The notes under the pieces are model-generated. The model searched no databases, was not told where the DNA came from, and was given only the letters and a program-made list of their open reading frames with translations. A stretch of 44,781 nt of DNA from Bacteroidales bacterium (GTDB taxonomy: Bacteria > Bacteroidota > Bacteroidia > Bacteroidales > UBA932), in NCBI GenBank assembly GCA_017561885.1, contig JAFZBF010000039.1, forward strand, positions 1 to 44,781, in the 5' to 3' direction. Made by a program: the position numbers and the translations under genes. Of the stretch, positions 1 to 12,037 are shown piece by piece. Position 1 is the stretch's first letter. Each line of letters starts with the position of its first letter.

Positions 1-594
1 AAGTTCGACGCTTCTGTCGAGTTGTCTGTACGTCTTGGCGTCGACCCTCGTAAAGCGAACCAGATGGTCCGTGGCGTCGTGACTCTTCCTCACGGCACCG
101 GTAAGGTGACCCGCGTACTTTGCCTCTGCACTCCTGACAAGGAGAACGAAGCAAAGGAAGCCGGAGCAGACTACGTCGGTCTGGATGACTATGTAGAGAA
201 GATCAAAGGCGGTTGGACCGATGTCGACGTCATCATCTGTACTCCTTCAGTGATGGGCAAGATCGGTGCTCTCGGCCGTATTCTCGGTCCCCGTGGCCTC
301 ATGCCTAACCCCAAGACAGGAACTGTCACTATGGAAGTCGGCAAAGCCATCAAAGAAGTTAAAGCCGGTAAGATAGATTTCAAGGTAGACAAGACGGGTA
401 TCGTGCACTCAGCGATCGGAAAGGTTTCCTTCACTGCCGCACAGCTCAACGAGAATGCCGTAGAATTCATCAACGCCATTATAAAGCTGAAACCCCAAGC
501 ACTTAAAGGCACTTATGTGAAGAGCATCTATATGTCTTCTACAATGAGCGCCGGTATCAATGTAGACAGCAAGTCTGTAGGTGTCGCCGATTAA
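1..594 (+). CDS. rplA: 50S ribosomal protein L1, 5'-truncated by the window edge
   Basis: L1 binds 23S rRNA at the mobile L1 stalk, helps move tRNA out of the E site, and can repress translation of its own mRNA. The reading frame is open from base 1, so the true start lies upstream; the leucine codon at 22 is internal. The visible 197 residues include the family signatures [15 protein letters not shown] near the beginning and [18 protein letters not shown] in the middle, followed by the second half of the RNA-binding domain, and the frame ends at TAA. It is followed after 11 nt by rplJ, the usual rplKAJL-rpoBC order, so rplK is expected just outside the window. Identification is secure; only the N-terminal part is missing. 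Confidence 0.97.
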   Translation, partial: KFDASVELSVRLGVDPRKANQMVRGVVTLPHGTGKVTRVLCLCTPDKENEAKEAGADYVGLDDYVEKIKGGWTDVDVIICTPSVMGKIGALGRILGPRGLMPNPKTGTVTMEVGKAIKEVKAGKIDFKVDKTGIVHSAIGKVSFTAAQLNENAVEFINAIIKLKPQALKGTYVKSIYMSSTMSAGINVDSKSVGVAD

Positions 595-605
595 CAATTT
601 GTATC

Positions 606-1124
606 ATGAAGAAAGAACTCAAAGAACAAATCATTGAACAGTTAGCGGCACAACTCGAAGCCACTCCGGATTTTTACATTACGGACATCGAAGGCCTCAA
701 TGCTGAACAGACTTCTACGCTTCGTCGTGCTTGCTTCGAACATGGCATCAAACTGATGGTGGTTAAGAACACCCTTCTCGAAAAAGTTCTTGACAAAGGT
801 ACTGACGAACAGAAGTCACTTTGCCAGACTCTGAAGGGATCTACCGCCCTTATGTTCTCAGATGTCGTGAATGCTCCCGCCAAGCTCATCAAAGAGATGC
901 AGTCAAGCCTCGGCAAACCCGAGCTTAAAGGCGCTTATCTCCAGGAATGTGCTTATGTAGGTGCCGAAAATCTCGAGACCCTCATCAACATCAAGTCTCG
1001 TGAGGAACTTATCGGCGATATCATTGGCTTGCTGCAGTCTCCGATGAAGAATGTCATCTCTGCTCTTCAGAATGCAGGTGGACAGACCATCGCGGGCCTT
1101 GTCAAGACCTTATCGGAAAAATAA
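606..1124 (+). CDS. rplJ: 50S ribosomal protein L10
   Basis: L10 is the base of the ribosomal stalk. It binds 23S rRNA and anchors the L7/L12 dimers that recruit translation GTPases. The 172-residue length is normal for the family. The N-terminal half has the RNA-binding pattern, including LRRACFEHGIKLMVVKNTLL at about residues 39-58. The C-terminal helix (about 140-172) is where L7/L12 dimers dock. It lies 11 nt after rplA and 38 nt before rplL in the same orientation, so it is cotranscribed. In many bacteria an L10-binding leader precedes rplJ; the 11-nt gap here leaves no room for one, so any such control must act from further upstream. Confidence 0.97.
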   Translation: MKKELKEQIIEQLAAQLEATPDFYITDIEGLNAEQTSTLRRACFEHGIKLMVVKNTLLEKVLDKGTDEQKSLCQTLKGSTALMFSDVVNAPAKLIKEMQSSLGKPELKGAYLQECAYVGAENLETLINIKSREELIGDIIGLLQSPMKNVISALQNAGGQTIAGLVKTLSEK

Positions 1125-1162
1125 AAACATAGAACAAAAACAATTAAAAATAAATAACAATT

Positions 1163-1543
1163 ATGGCAGACATTAAAAAATTGGCAGAAGAGTTGGTAAA
1201 CCTTACTGTTAAAGACGTTCAGGAACTCGCACAGGTCCTCAAAGAAGAATATGGTATCGAGCCTGCAGCTGCAGCTGTCGCTGTTGCAGCTCCCGCAGCC
1301 GCCGGTGAAGCAGCCGCTGCTGCTGAGCAGACCGAATTCAACGTAGTCCTCGTATCAGCAGGTCAGGCTAAGCTCCAGGTTGTAAAAGCCGTTAAGGAAA
1401 TTACAGGCCTCGGACTTAAGGAAGCTAAAGACCTCACCGATGCAGCTCCCAACTCAGTAATCAAAGAGAAAGTATCTAAAGCAGAAGCTGAATCTATCAA
1501 AGCTGCTCTCGAAGAGGCCGGTGCTGAAGTTGAAATCAAATAA
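1163..1543 (+). CDS. rplL: 50S ribosomal protein L7/L12
   Basis: L7/L12 is the multicopy stalk protein that contacts EF-Tu, EF-G and other factors. The 126 residues show the three standard parts: an N-terminal dimerisation helix pair (residues 1-35), an alanine-rich hinge (about 36-58) and the C-terminal factor-binding domain starting near [10 protein letters not shown] and containing [15 protein letters not shown]. The ATG at 1163 follows an A-rich 38-nt spacer, which is typical for Bacteroidetes, where Shine-Dalgarno pairing is weak. A hairpin with a short T-run follows at 1581-1614 before rpoB and probably sets the ratio of ribosomal protein to polymerase transcripts. Confidence 0.97.
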   Translation: MADIKKLAEELVNLTVKDVQELAQVLKEEYGIEPAAAAVAVAAPAAAGEAAAAAEQTEFNVVLVSAGQAKLQVVKAVKEITGLGLKEAKDLTDAAPNSVIKEKVSKAEAESIKAALEEAGAEVEIK

Positions 1544-1580
1544 TTTCACCAGCTTTTCAGCAAGAGCTCTCTAAAGCAAT

Positions 1581-1614
1581 AGGTATAGGGTCATAAAACG
1601 CCCTATACCTTTTT
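1581..1614 (+). terminator. rplL-rpoB intergenic hairpin, attenuator-like
   Basis: A perfect 10-bp stem (1581-1590 with 1601-1610) encloses a 10-nt loop and is followed by a short T-run. It sits 37 nt after rplL and 39 nt before rpoB. A partial terminator at this junction is known in other bacteria such as E. coli, where it lets ribosomal proteins outnumber RNA polymerase. The short T-run fits partial read-through rather than full termination. Confidence 0.8.
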
Positions 1615-1653
1615 GTCGTTATAAAACACGTTTCATAACAACTATCTTAACAA

Positions 1654-4600
1654 ATGCCTCAAAAGTCTAATAACCAGCGAATTTCATTCGCAACTTCCAA
1701 AGCACTCCTTGACTATCCCGATTTTCTGGAGGTGCAGCTCAAATCCTTCAAGGATTTCTTCCAGCTCGACACCACCGCTGAGAATCGTCGTAGTGAAGGT
1801 TTGTTCAAGGTGTTCCAGGAGATATTTCCAATAACGGACACACGCAACAATTTCGTGCTGGAGTTCATCGACTATTTCGTCGACCCTCCCCGTTATTCGA
1901 TTGAAGAATGCCTTGACAGAGGTCTGACTTACAGCGTTCCGCTTAAAGCTAAGCTGAAACTCTACTGTACCGACCCTGAACACGAAGATTTTGACACGGT
2001 GATCCAGGACGTTTTCCTTGGAGCCATCCCCTACATGACTCCCCGCGGAACATTCATCATCAACGGTTCCGAGCGCATCGTCGTGTCACAGCTGCACCGT
2101 TCTCCCGGCGTATTTTTCGGCCAGAATCTCCACGCAAACGGAACTAAACTCTATTCTGCCCGTATCATCCCCTTCAAAGGAAGCTGGATCGAGTTTGCCA
2201 CTGACATCAACAATGTCATGTACGCATACATCGACCGCAAGAAGAAATTGCCTGTCACCACCCTTCTTCGTGCCATCGGCTACGAGAGTGACAAGGACAT
2301 TCTCAACATCTTCGACCTTGCAGAAGAAATCAAGGTCAACAAGACAAATCTCAAGAAATGTATCGGACGCAAGCTCGCAGCCAGGGTACTCAAGACCTGG
2401 AACGAGGATTTCGTAGACGAGGACACCGGAGAGGTGGTTTACATCGAGCGTAACGAAATCATCGTGGACCGCGAGAAGATTCTCGACGAGACCGATGTAG
2501 AAGACATCCTCGATTCGGGAGTCGCCACCATCCTTGTCCACAAGGACGATGCGAACAGCTCCGAATATGCCATTATCCACAACACACTGCAGAAAGACCA
2601 GTGCAACTCCGAAAAGGAAGCCATCCTCTATACATACCGCCAGCTGCGCAATTCCGAACCGCCGGATGAAGCTACAGCAAGGGATGTCATCGAGAAACTG
2701 TTCTTCTCTGACAAGAGATATGACCTCGGCGACGTGGGACGTTACCGCATCAACCGCAAGCTCGGCCTGTCGACTCCCGCTGAAACCAGGGTCCTGACAA
2801 AAGAAGACATCATCGAGATCATCAAGTATCTGATCCAGCTGATGAACTCCAAAGCCGCAGTGGACGATATCGACCACCTCAGCAACCGTCGTATCCGCAC
2901 CGTAGGCGAGCAGCTGGCCAACCAGTTCAGCGTAGGTCTAAGCCGTATCGCACGTACCATCCGCGAGAGGATGAACGTCCGCGACAATGAAGTCTTCACC
3001 CCTATCGACCTCATCAACGCCAAGACTTTGAGCAGCGTTATCAACAGTTTCTTCGGCACAAGCCAGCTGAGCCAGTTCATGGACCAGATCAACCCGCTTG
3101 CCGAAATGACTCACAAACGCCGTCTCAGCGCCCTCGGTCCCGGCGGTCTGAGCCGCGACCGTGCAGGTTTCGAAGTACGTGACGTACACTACACCCACTA
3201 TGGCCGTCTCTGCCCTATCGAAACTCCTGAAGGCCCGAACATCGGTCTGATCTCTTCTCTCTGCGTATATGCACGCATCAACCCGCTCGGTTTCATCGAG
3301 ACTCCTTACCGCAAGGTGAAGGACGGCAAGGTAGACCTCAGCGACGAAGGCTGCGTATATCTCAGCGCCGAGGAAGAAGAGGACAAGAAGGTTGCCCTCG
3401 CCAACGTGCATCTTGACGATAACGGTGAGATCATCGACGAAAGGATCAGCTGCCGCTATCAGGCCGACTTCCCTGTAACAGGAAAGAACGACGTGGACCT
3501 GATGGACGTAGCCCCCAACCAGATATCATCTATCGCCGCTTCCCTGATTCCGTTCCTGGAGCATGACGACGCCAACCGCGCCTTGATGGGAAGTAACATG
3601 ATGCGTCAGGCTGTTCCTATCATCAAGCCTGAAGCTCCTATCGTAGGTACAGGTCTCGAAGGTCCGGTTATCCGTGACAGCCGTACACAGATCACCGCTA
3701 CCGGCAAAGGCGAAGTAGTATTCGTCGACGCACGCGAGATCCACATCAAGTACGAGCGCACAGAGGCCGAGAAGTTTGTCAGCTTCGATCCCGAGATCAC
3801 AGTCTACAAGCTCCCGCTCTGGAGAAAGACCAACCAGAACACCACCATCCACCTCACCCCTATCGTACGCAAGGGTGACAAGGTAAAACCGGGACAGATC
3901 CTCACTGAAGGCTATTCAAGCCAGAACGGAGAGCTTGCTCTCGGACGCAACCTCAAGGTAGCGTTCATGCCTTGGAAAGGATACAACTTCGAGGATGCCA
4001 TCGTCCTCAGCGAAAAGATCATCCGCGAAGATATCTTCACTTCTATCCACGTGGATGAATACATAATGGAAGTCCGTGACACCAAGCGCGGTATGGAAGA
4101 GCTCACCAGCGACATCCCTAACGTAAGCGAGGAGGCCACCAAAGATCTTGACGATAACGGTATCATCCGCATCGGCGCCTCTGTGGAGCCTGGCGACATC
4201 CTTATCGGCAAGATCACCCCGAAAGGCGAAAGCGATCCTTCTCCTGAAGAGAAGCTCCTGCGCGCCATCTTCGGTGACAAGGCCGGTGACGTGAAGGATG
4301 CATCTCTCAAGGCTTCTCCTTCACTTTCAGGTGTCATCATTGACAAGCGCCTCTACAGCCGCATCAACTCAAAGGAGACCGGCAAGAAAGAAAAGGCTCA
4401 GATCAAAGCCCAGGAGCAGGCTGCTACAGATGAATTCCTCCGCAAGACCGGTGAACTCCGCAAGCTGTTCATCGACAAGCTCTGCACCCTTACCGAGGGC
4501 CGCAAGAGCGCCGGAGTCATCGACCTGTTCAATGTAGAGGTGATAGCAAAGGGCGCAGACTTTACCCGCGAAGCCCTCGAAGCTATCGACTACAATGTCA

Positions 4601-5475
4601 TCAATCCTGTCAAATGGACTTCTGACAAGAACACAAACAACATGATCAAGTCCCTTATCGGCAATTACCTGATTGCTTATAAGGAGCAGGATGCGCAGCT
4701 CAAGCACATCAAGTACAACCTTACCATCGGCGACGAACTGCCTAACGGCATCATGCAACTGGCCAAGGTTTACGTTGCCAAGAAGCGTAAGATCAGAGTC
4801 GGAGACAAGATGGCCGGCCGCCACGGCAACAAAGGTATCGTTGCCAAGGTCGTACGCGACGAAGATATGCCGTTCCTCGAGGACGGTACTCCTGTCGACA
4901 TCGTCCTCAACCCTATGGGTGTGCCCAGCCGTATGAACCTCGGACAGATTTTCGAAACCGTGCTCGGATGGGCCGGCAAGGAACTCGGTCTGAAGTTCGC
5001 CACACCTATCTTCGACGGTGCAACTCTCGATGATATCTGCAAATACACCGACAAGGCAGGCGTGCCCCGCTTCGGAAAGACATATCTGCGCAACGGTGAA
5101 ACCGGCGAACTCTTCGATCAGCCGGCAACTGTAGGTGTCATCTACATGATCAAACTGGGTCACATGGTTGACGACAAGATGCACGCCCGCAGCATCGGTC
5201 CTTACTCTCTGATCACTCAGCAGCCTCTCGGCGGTAAAGCCCAGTTCGGAGGCCAGCGATTCGGAGAGATGGAGGTATGGGCCCTCGAGGCCTTCGGAGC
5301 TGCCAATGTGCTGCAGGAGATCCTGACCATCAAGTCTGACGATGTTACAGGCAGGGCCAGGGCTTATGAAGCTATCGTCAAAGGAGATCCGATGCCTGCT
5401 GCAGGCATTCCTGAATCCCTCAACGTGCTCATCCACGAACTTTGCGGTCTCGGCCTGAGCATTCACCTGGATTAA
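1654..5475 (+). CDS. rpoB: DNA-directed RNA polymerase subunit beta
   Basis: This is the beta subunit of RNA polymerase, which forms one pincer of the active-site cleft and the rifampicin pocket. The 1273-residue protein carries the core regions in order. The rifampicin region (about residues 466-545) contains [20 protein letters not shown] followed by [20 protein letters not shown] and [20 protein letters not shown]. The C-terminal clamp-contact region includes [20 protein letters not shown]. The Asp of FMDQ, the His of THKRR and the Ser of RRLSALG, the classical resistance positions, are the usual residues, so nothing suggests selected rifampicin resistance. The ATG at 1654 follows the attenuator-like hairpin, and rpoC starts 17 nt after the stop. 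Confidence 0.98.
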   Translation: MPQKSNNQRISFATSKALLDYPDFLEVQLKSFKDFFQLDTTAENRRSEGLFKVFQEIFPITDTRNNFVLEFIDYFVDPPRYSIEECLDRGLTYSVPLKAKLKLYCTDPEHEDFDTVIQDVFLGAIPYMTPRGTFIINGSERIVVSQLHRSPGVFFGQNLHANGTKLYSARIIPFKGSWIEFATDINNVMYAYIDRKKKLPVTTLLRAIGYESDKDILNIFDLAEEIKVNKTNLKKCIGRKLAARVLKTWNEDFVDEDTGEVVYIERNEIIVDREKILDETDVEDILDSGVATILVHKDDANSSEYAIIHNTLQKDQCNSEKEAILYTYRQLRNSEPPDEATARDVIEKLFFSDKRYDLGDVGRYRINRKLGLSTPAETRVLTKEDIIEIIKYLIQLMNSKAAVDDIDHLSNRRIRTVGEQLANQFSVGLSRIARTIRERMNVRDNEVFTPIDLINAKTLSSVINSFFGTSQLSQFMDQINPLAEMTHKRRLSALGPGGLSRDRAGFEVRDVHYTHYGRLCPIETPEGPNIGLISSLCVYARINPLGFIETPYRKVKDGKVDLSDEGCVYLSAEEEEDKKVALANVHLDDNGEIIDERISCRYQADFPVTGKNDVDLMDVAPNQISSIAASLIPFLEHDDANRALMGSNMMRQAVPIIKPEAPIVGTGLEGPVIRDSRTQITATGKGEVVFVDAREIHIKYERTEAEKFVSFDPEITVYKLPLWRKTNQNTTIHLTPIVRKGDKVKPGQILTEGYSSQNGELALGRNLKVAFMPWKGYNFEDAIVLSEKIIREDIFTSIHVDEYIMEVRDTKRGMEELTSDIPNVSEEATKDLDDNGIIRIGASVEPGDILIGKITPKGESDPSPEEKLLRAIFGDKAGDVKDASLKASPSLSGVIIDKRLYSRINSKETGKKEKAQIKAQEQAATDEFLRKTGELRKLFIDKLCTLTEGRKSAGVIDLFNVEVIAKGADFTREALEAIDYNVINPVKWTSDKNTNNMIKSLIGNYLIAYKEQDAQLKHIKYNLTIGDELPNGIMQLAKVYVAKKRKIRVGDKMAGRHGNKGIVAKVVRDEDMPFLEDGTPVDIVLNPMGVPSRMNLGQIFETVLGWAGKELGLKFATPIFDGATLDDICKYTDKAGVPRFGKTYLRNGETGELFDQPATVGVIYMIKLGHMVDDKMHARSIGPYSLITQQPLGGKAQFGGQRFGEMEVWALEAFGAANVLQEILTIKSDDVTGRARAYEAIVKGDPMPAAGIPESLNVLIHELCGLGLSIHLD

Positions 5476-5492
5476 TTAATTACTTGATCATT

Positions 5493-9761
<4,269 letters not shown>

Positions 9762-9783
9762 ACCTGACATTCTATATGAAAAG

Positions 9784-9814
9784 AAAGTCCGGAACAATTT
9801 CCGGACTTTTTTTT
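9784..9814 (+). terminator. rpoBC operon intrinsic terminator, bidirectional hairpin
   Basis: An 11-bp perfect stem (9784-9794 with 9799-9809) has a CAAT loop, and eight T residues run from 9807 to 9814. The opposite strand also has a T-rich tail, so before the insertion it probably also ended the convergent gene now at 12035-13525. The insertion element starts at 9816, leaving the plus-strand terminator intact but separating it by 2.2 kb from the minus-strand gene. Confidence 0.92.
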
Positions 9815-9815
9815 A
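9809..9815. repeat. Target-site duplication, left copy (TTTTTTA)
   Basis: Seven bases directly outside the left inverted repeat are identical to 12031-12037 outside the right one. They are the end of the rpoC terminator T-tract. IS1595-family elements usually give 8-bp duplications; slippage in the T-run could explain 7. The sequence is low in complexity, so a chance match is possible. Confidence 0.6.
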
Positions 9816-9838
9816 GGGAACTATATACCAGTTGTCCA
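9816..9838 (+). repeat. Left terminal inverted repeat of the insertion element
   Basis: The 23 bases starting GGGAACTATATACC match the reverse complement of 12008-12030 except at position 15 (A against T). They define the left boundary of the element, immediately after the TTTTTTA repeat. Confidence 0.9.
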
Positions 9839-9852
9839 AGACAGACTAGAAG

Positions 9853-9881
9853 AAAAGCCGTAGGTGATATTTACGGCTTTT
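9853..9881 (-). terminator. Terminator after the distal passenger gene
   Basis: A 10-bp stem (9853-9862 with 9872-9881) with a 9-nt loop has T-rich tails on both strands. On the minus strand it begins 4 nt after the stop codon of the 211-residue passenger gene, so it would end the element's transcript before the left inverted repeat. Confidence 0.8.
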
Positions 9882-9884
9882 AGT

Positions 9885-10520
9885 TTATAACGATTTATTG
9901 TCTTCTTCGTTGTCCACTACTTCCTTCAAATAAATGTCTTTGTATTGAAGCAATCTTTGCATAACAGAGGCATTATGCGAACCTTGTGGGCTTGCTGTGT
10001 TTGTATTTAAAACGAACTTATAAACCCCACTCGCATTAGGTCTCTTAAATGAACCATTAGCAATGTTGTATGTTAAATATAATTCTCTCTTAAATAATGG
10101 GGTGTCAGTGGTTCCTCTCAGATAAATTCTTTTTTCGTTAATATCCTTAATGTCTGTGATTGTATAGTCAAACTTTGCATATAGTTTATCGTCCATATAC
10201 AAGTCAAATGTTAAGTAGCAATCTCTGCCAATAGTATTAATAACATCCATTCCTAAAATCTCATGATGTAACTTTAAACTGTTCTTTGTTCTCTCGCCAT
10301 TATCAACGGTCTTGTAGTTTTTGCTATTGTAATATTCTGCTTTTCCTTTATTATAAATTCGTGTCGGGGCTTTCCCGTCAGAATACTCCTTATTTAACTG
10401 ATTAATCAATCTTCTATGTTTTCCCATTGTCTCTGGTCCCTCATTCATAAGGCGAACAATGGATTCTTTTATAATGTGCTTTAGCTCATTTCTAGTCAGC
10501 CTAATTTTAGCGTTTTTCAT
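9885..10520 (-). CDS. Passenger protein of unknown function, 211 aa
   Basis: I do not recognise this protein and assign no function. It has no signal peptide and no membrane segment, so it is probably cytoplasmic. The N-terminus, KIRLTRNELKHIIKESIVRL, is a basic amphipathic helix; from memory, similar openings are common in proteins of Bacteroidetes phages and mobile elements. The middle (about residues 85-175) alternates polar and hydrophobic residues like a beta-rich domain, with many Tyr and Phe. The gene is AT-rich like the rest of the element, lies inside its inverted repeats in the transposase orientation, and is followed by its own terminator. Cargo roles such as regulation or defence are possible, but nothing in the sequence shows one. 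Confidence 0.75.
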   Translation of the reverse strand: MKNAKIRLTRNELKHIIKESIVRLMNEGPETMGKHRRLINQLNKEYSDGKAPTRIYNKGKAEYYNSKNYKTVDNGERTKNSLKLHHEILGMDVINTIGRDCYLTFDLYMDDKLYAKFDYTITDIKDINEKRIYLRGTTDTPLFKRELYLTYNIANGSFKRPNASGVYKFVLNTNTASPQGSHNASVMQRLLQYKDIYLKEVVDNEEDNKSL

Positions 10521-10654
10521 AATACGTTACTATTTATTTATAAATAGATTGTAATATGAAAATAAAGCCACCTATATGTATATTAAAACACGAGGGTGTT
10601 CAAACAATTGTAAAGTTGTTCGGAATAACTATTTACCACAAGGTTTTCTGGAAA

Positions 10655-10888
10655 TCAACTGATAATAGTTAGTGCCTTATCGGAAAACCACTCAGTGTGA
10701 GAAACGTCCTCTTTGTCTCTCCAGACGCATTTTACTTTATGCTTTTCTTCTTCTGTAAGAAGGTCAAAAGTAAAGAGACCTTGTTTTACTGTTTCCCAAT
10801 AGTAAGCCGAAATGGTCATTGGAGTGTTTTTTTCCGTATCGGAATTAAGGCGAACAACATCACCCGCTTTGAATTTTGTATCTTGCAT
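10655..10888 (-). CDS. Small DUF2158/YodC-like passenger protein, 77 aa
   Basis: The ATG at 10888 gives 77 residues and is preceded by AAAGGATT, a good ribosome-binding site; an upstream TTG at 10906 is less likely. The opening KFKAGDVVRLNSD, a central CVWRDKED stretch and a C-terminal WFSDKALTII fit the small SH3-like barrel family DUF2158 (YodC-like), which has no firmly known biochemical role. It lies 27 nt downstream of the transposase stop in the same orientation, so it may be cotranscribed. A TAGATTTG box on the minus strand (10911-10904), overlapping the space after the transposase, could be a -7 element of its own promoter, but I find no matching -33 box. Confidence 0.72.
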   Translation of the reverse strand: MQDTKFKAGDVVRLNSDTEKNTPMTISAYYWETVKQGLFTFDLLTEEEKHKVKCVWRDKEDVSHTEWFSDKALTIIS

Positions 10889-10915
10889 AATCCTTTGTTT
10901 TTGCAAATCTAATAA

Positions 10916-11896
10916 TTAAGCGGCAATTTTTACGTCTTTATAATAACAAGTGCCCAATGCCTTATGAAACAGGTCATTGAACCTGTGCGCCCCACCTTCT
11001 TTCCTTGTGTTGTACCTATACACTGCCTCATCAATATACCTGTCCAGATAGTTTTTTGAAACGAAGTGGTATGTACCGAACACCATCCTCTTGAAGTGCC
11101 CCCAGAAGCCTTCAATACCGTTGGTAGAGAAACCACCTACAACGAATTCCTTCTGACCATGACGAACAAACAGATGCTCATATTTCTCCTTGTTGATTGA
11201 GCTGTAGGCATTCAATTCATCAGTAACGATGGTGCTACCCTCAGCAATGAACCTTTCAATAATGGGCATCAATGTAACTGCCTTTGTATCGGCTACTCTC
11301 TTTGCAACGGTATATGTATTAACCTCGGTCTTCACTTCGCCGGTGGAAAAATCAACATTTTCCTCCCTCCACACCATCGTCATGCCGAATATGGGAGTCT
11401 TGGTCTTCGTGCTTCTACCCTGGGTCTTCTCCGTCTTCTTGCTTTCATGCTTGTTGGTTTCCCTTCCACCAAGGTACATTTCGTCACACTCCACAACGCC
11501 GGAAAGTACAATATCATCGTCTTGTTTGAAAAGTGTCCTTACCTTATGGAGAATGTACCATGCAGTCTTCTGGGTAACATGAATATCGGTGGCTAGCTGA
11601 ACAGAGGAAATACCCTTCTTATGGCAGGAAATAAGGTACATTGCAATGAACCACTTCCTCAGGGATATCTTAGTGTTCTCAAAGATAGTACCCACAAGCA
11701 CGGAGAAGTTGGAACCACACTTCTTGCAATGGAACCTACCGTCAGTTCTTTTCGTACAATGATGCTCACCACAGAAAGGACATATAATGTCGTCCTTGGT
11801 CCATCGTGATTCAAAGATGGCCTTCTTGCATTTGTCTTCGGAGTTAAAGTAAGTGGTAAGCTCAAAAATGCTGTTAAACTTGCTGAAATCAATCAT
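10916..11896 (-). CDS. IS1595-family (ISXO2-like) transposase
   Basis: This DDE transposase moves the surrounding element by cutting at the terminal inverted repeats. I use the ATG at 11896 (326 aa); an in-frame TTG at 11911 would add five residues. A zinc ribbon has cysteines at 39, 42, 57 and 60 (CPFCGEHH and FHCKKCGSNF). It is followed by a helix-turn-helix-like stretch near residues 95-120 (SSVQLATDIHVTQKTAWYIL). The catalytic core shows VVECDEMYLGG (first Asp near 138), STIVTDELNAY (second Asp) and NGIEGFWGHFKRMVFG (Glu), then the family C-terminal signature YLDRYIDEAVYRYNTR. The frame is intact, so the enzyme could be functional. IS1595 assignment rests on these motifs and the element architecture. 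Confidence 0.93.
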   Translation of the reverse strand: MIDFSKFNSIFELTTYFNSEDKCKKAIFESRWTKDDIICPFCGEHHCTKRTDGRFHCKKCGSNFSVLVGTIFENTKISLRKWFIAMYLISCHKKGISSVQLATDIHVTQKTAWYILHKVRTLFKQDDDIVLSGVVECDEMYLGGRETNKHESKKTEKTQGRSTKTKTPIFGMTMVWREENVDFSTGEVKTEVNTYTVAKRVADTKAVTLMPIIERFIAEGSTIVTDELNAYSSINKEKYEHLFVRHGQKEFVVGGFSTNGIEGFWGHFKRMVFGTYHFVSKNYLDRYIDEAVYRYNTRKEGGAHRFNDLFHKALGTCYYKDVKIAA

Positions 11897-12007
11897 AATG
11901 TTCCCAATCAAGAGGTGTTTCTAGTATTATATACCTCTATCATGGGGTTTTATTACGAAAAAGTCCAGTTATTTTAACTAATTTTCAGCAAATTATATAG
12001 ATTTTCT

Positions 12008-12030
12008 GGACAACAGGTATATAGTTCCCT
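12008..12030 (-). repeat. Right terminal inverted repeat of the insertion element
   Basis: Read on the minus strand, these 23 bases begin GGGAACTATATACC and match the left repeat at 22 of 23 positions. They lie about 110 bp upstream of the transposase start, so the transposase promoter is probably between 11897 and 12007. Confidence 0.9.
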
Positions 12031-12037
12031 TTTTTTA
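12031..12037. repeat. Target-site duplication, right copy (TTTTTTA)
   Basis: This is identical to 9809-9815. Bases 12035-12037 are also the reverse complement of the TAA stop codon of the propeller-like lipoprotein gene, so the insertion duplicated the last bases of that gene without changing its protein. Confidence 0.6.

Larger units (their letters stand above)
9816..12030 (-). mobile_element. IS1595-like insertion element with two passenger genes, 2215 bp
   Basis: The element is bounded by 23-bp inverted repeats matching at 22 positions and holds three co-directional minus-strand genes: transposase, a DUF2158-like protein and an unrecognised 211-residue protein. Its base composition is clearly more AT-rich than the flanking chromosome, which indicates recent acquisition. 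Exact 7-bp direct repeats TTTTTTA flank it at 9809-9815 and 12031-12037. The transposase has the N-terminal zinc ribbon and DDE core of the IS1595 (ISXO2-like) group, a family known to include members with extra genes. The intact frame and near-perfect ends suggest it may still be active. Confidence 0.88.

Noticed and set aside
4369..5466. 365-codon open frame on the minus strand inside rpoB
   Set aside because: It is antisense to a certain gene, its composition mirrors the rpoB codon bias, and it shows no family motif. The same applies to the other long antisense frames in rpoB, rpoC, leuA and ilvD.
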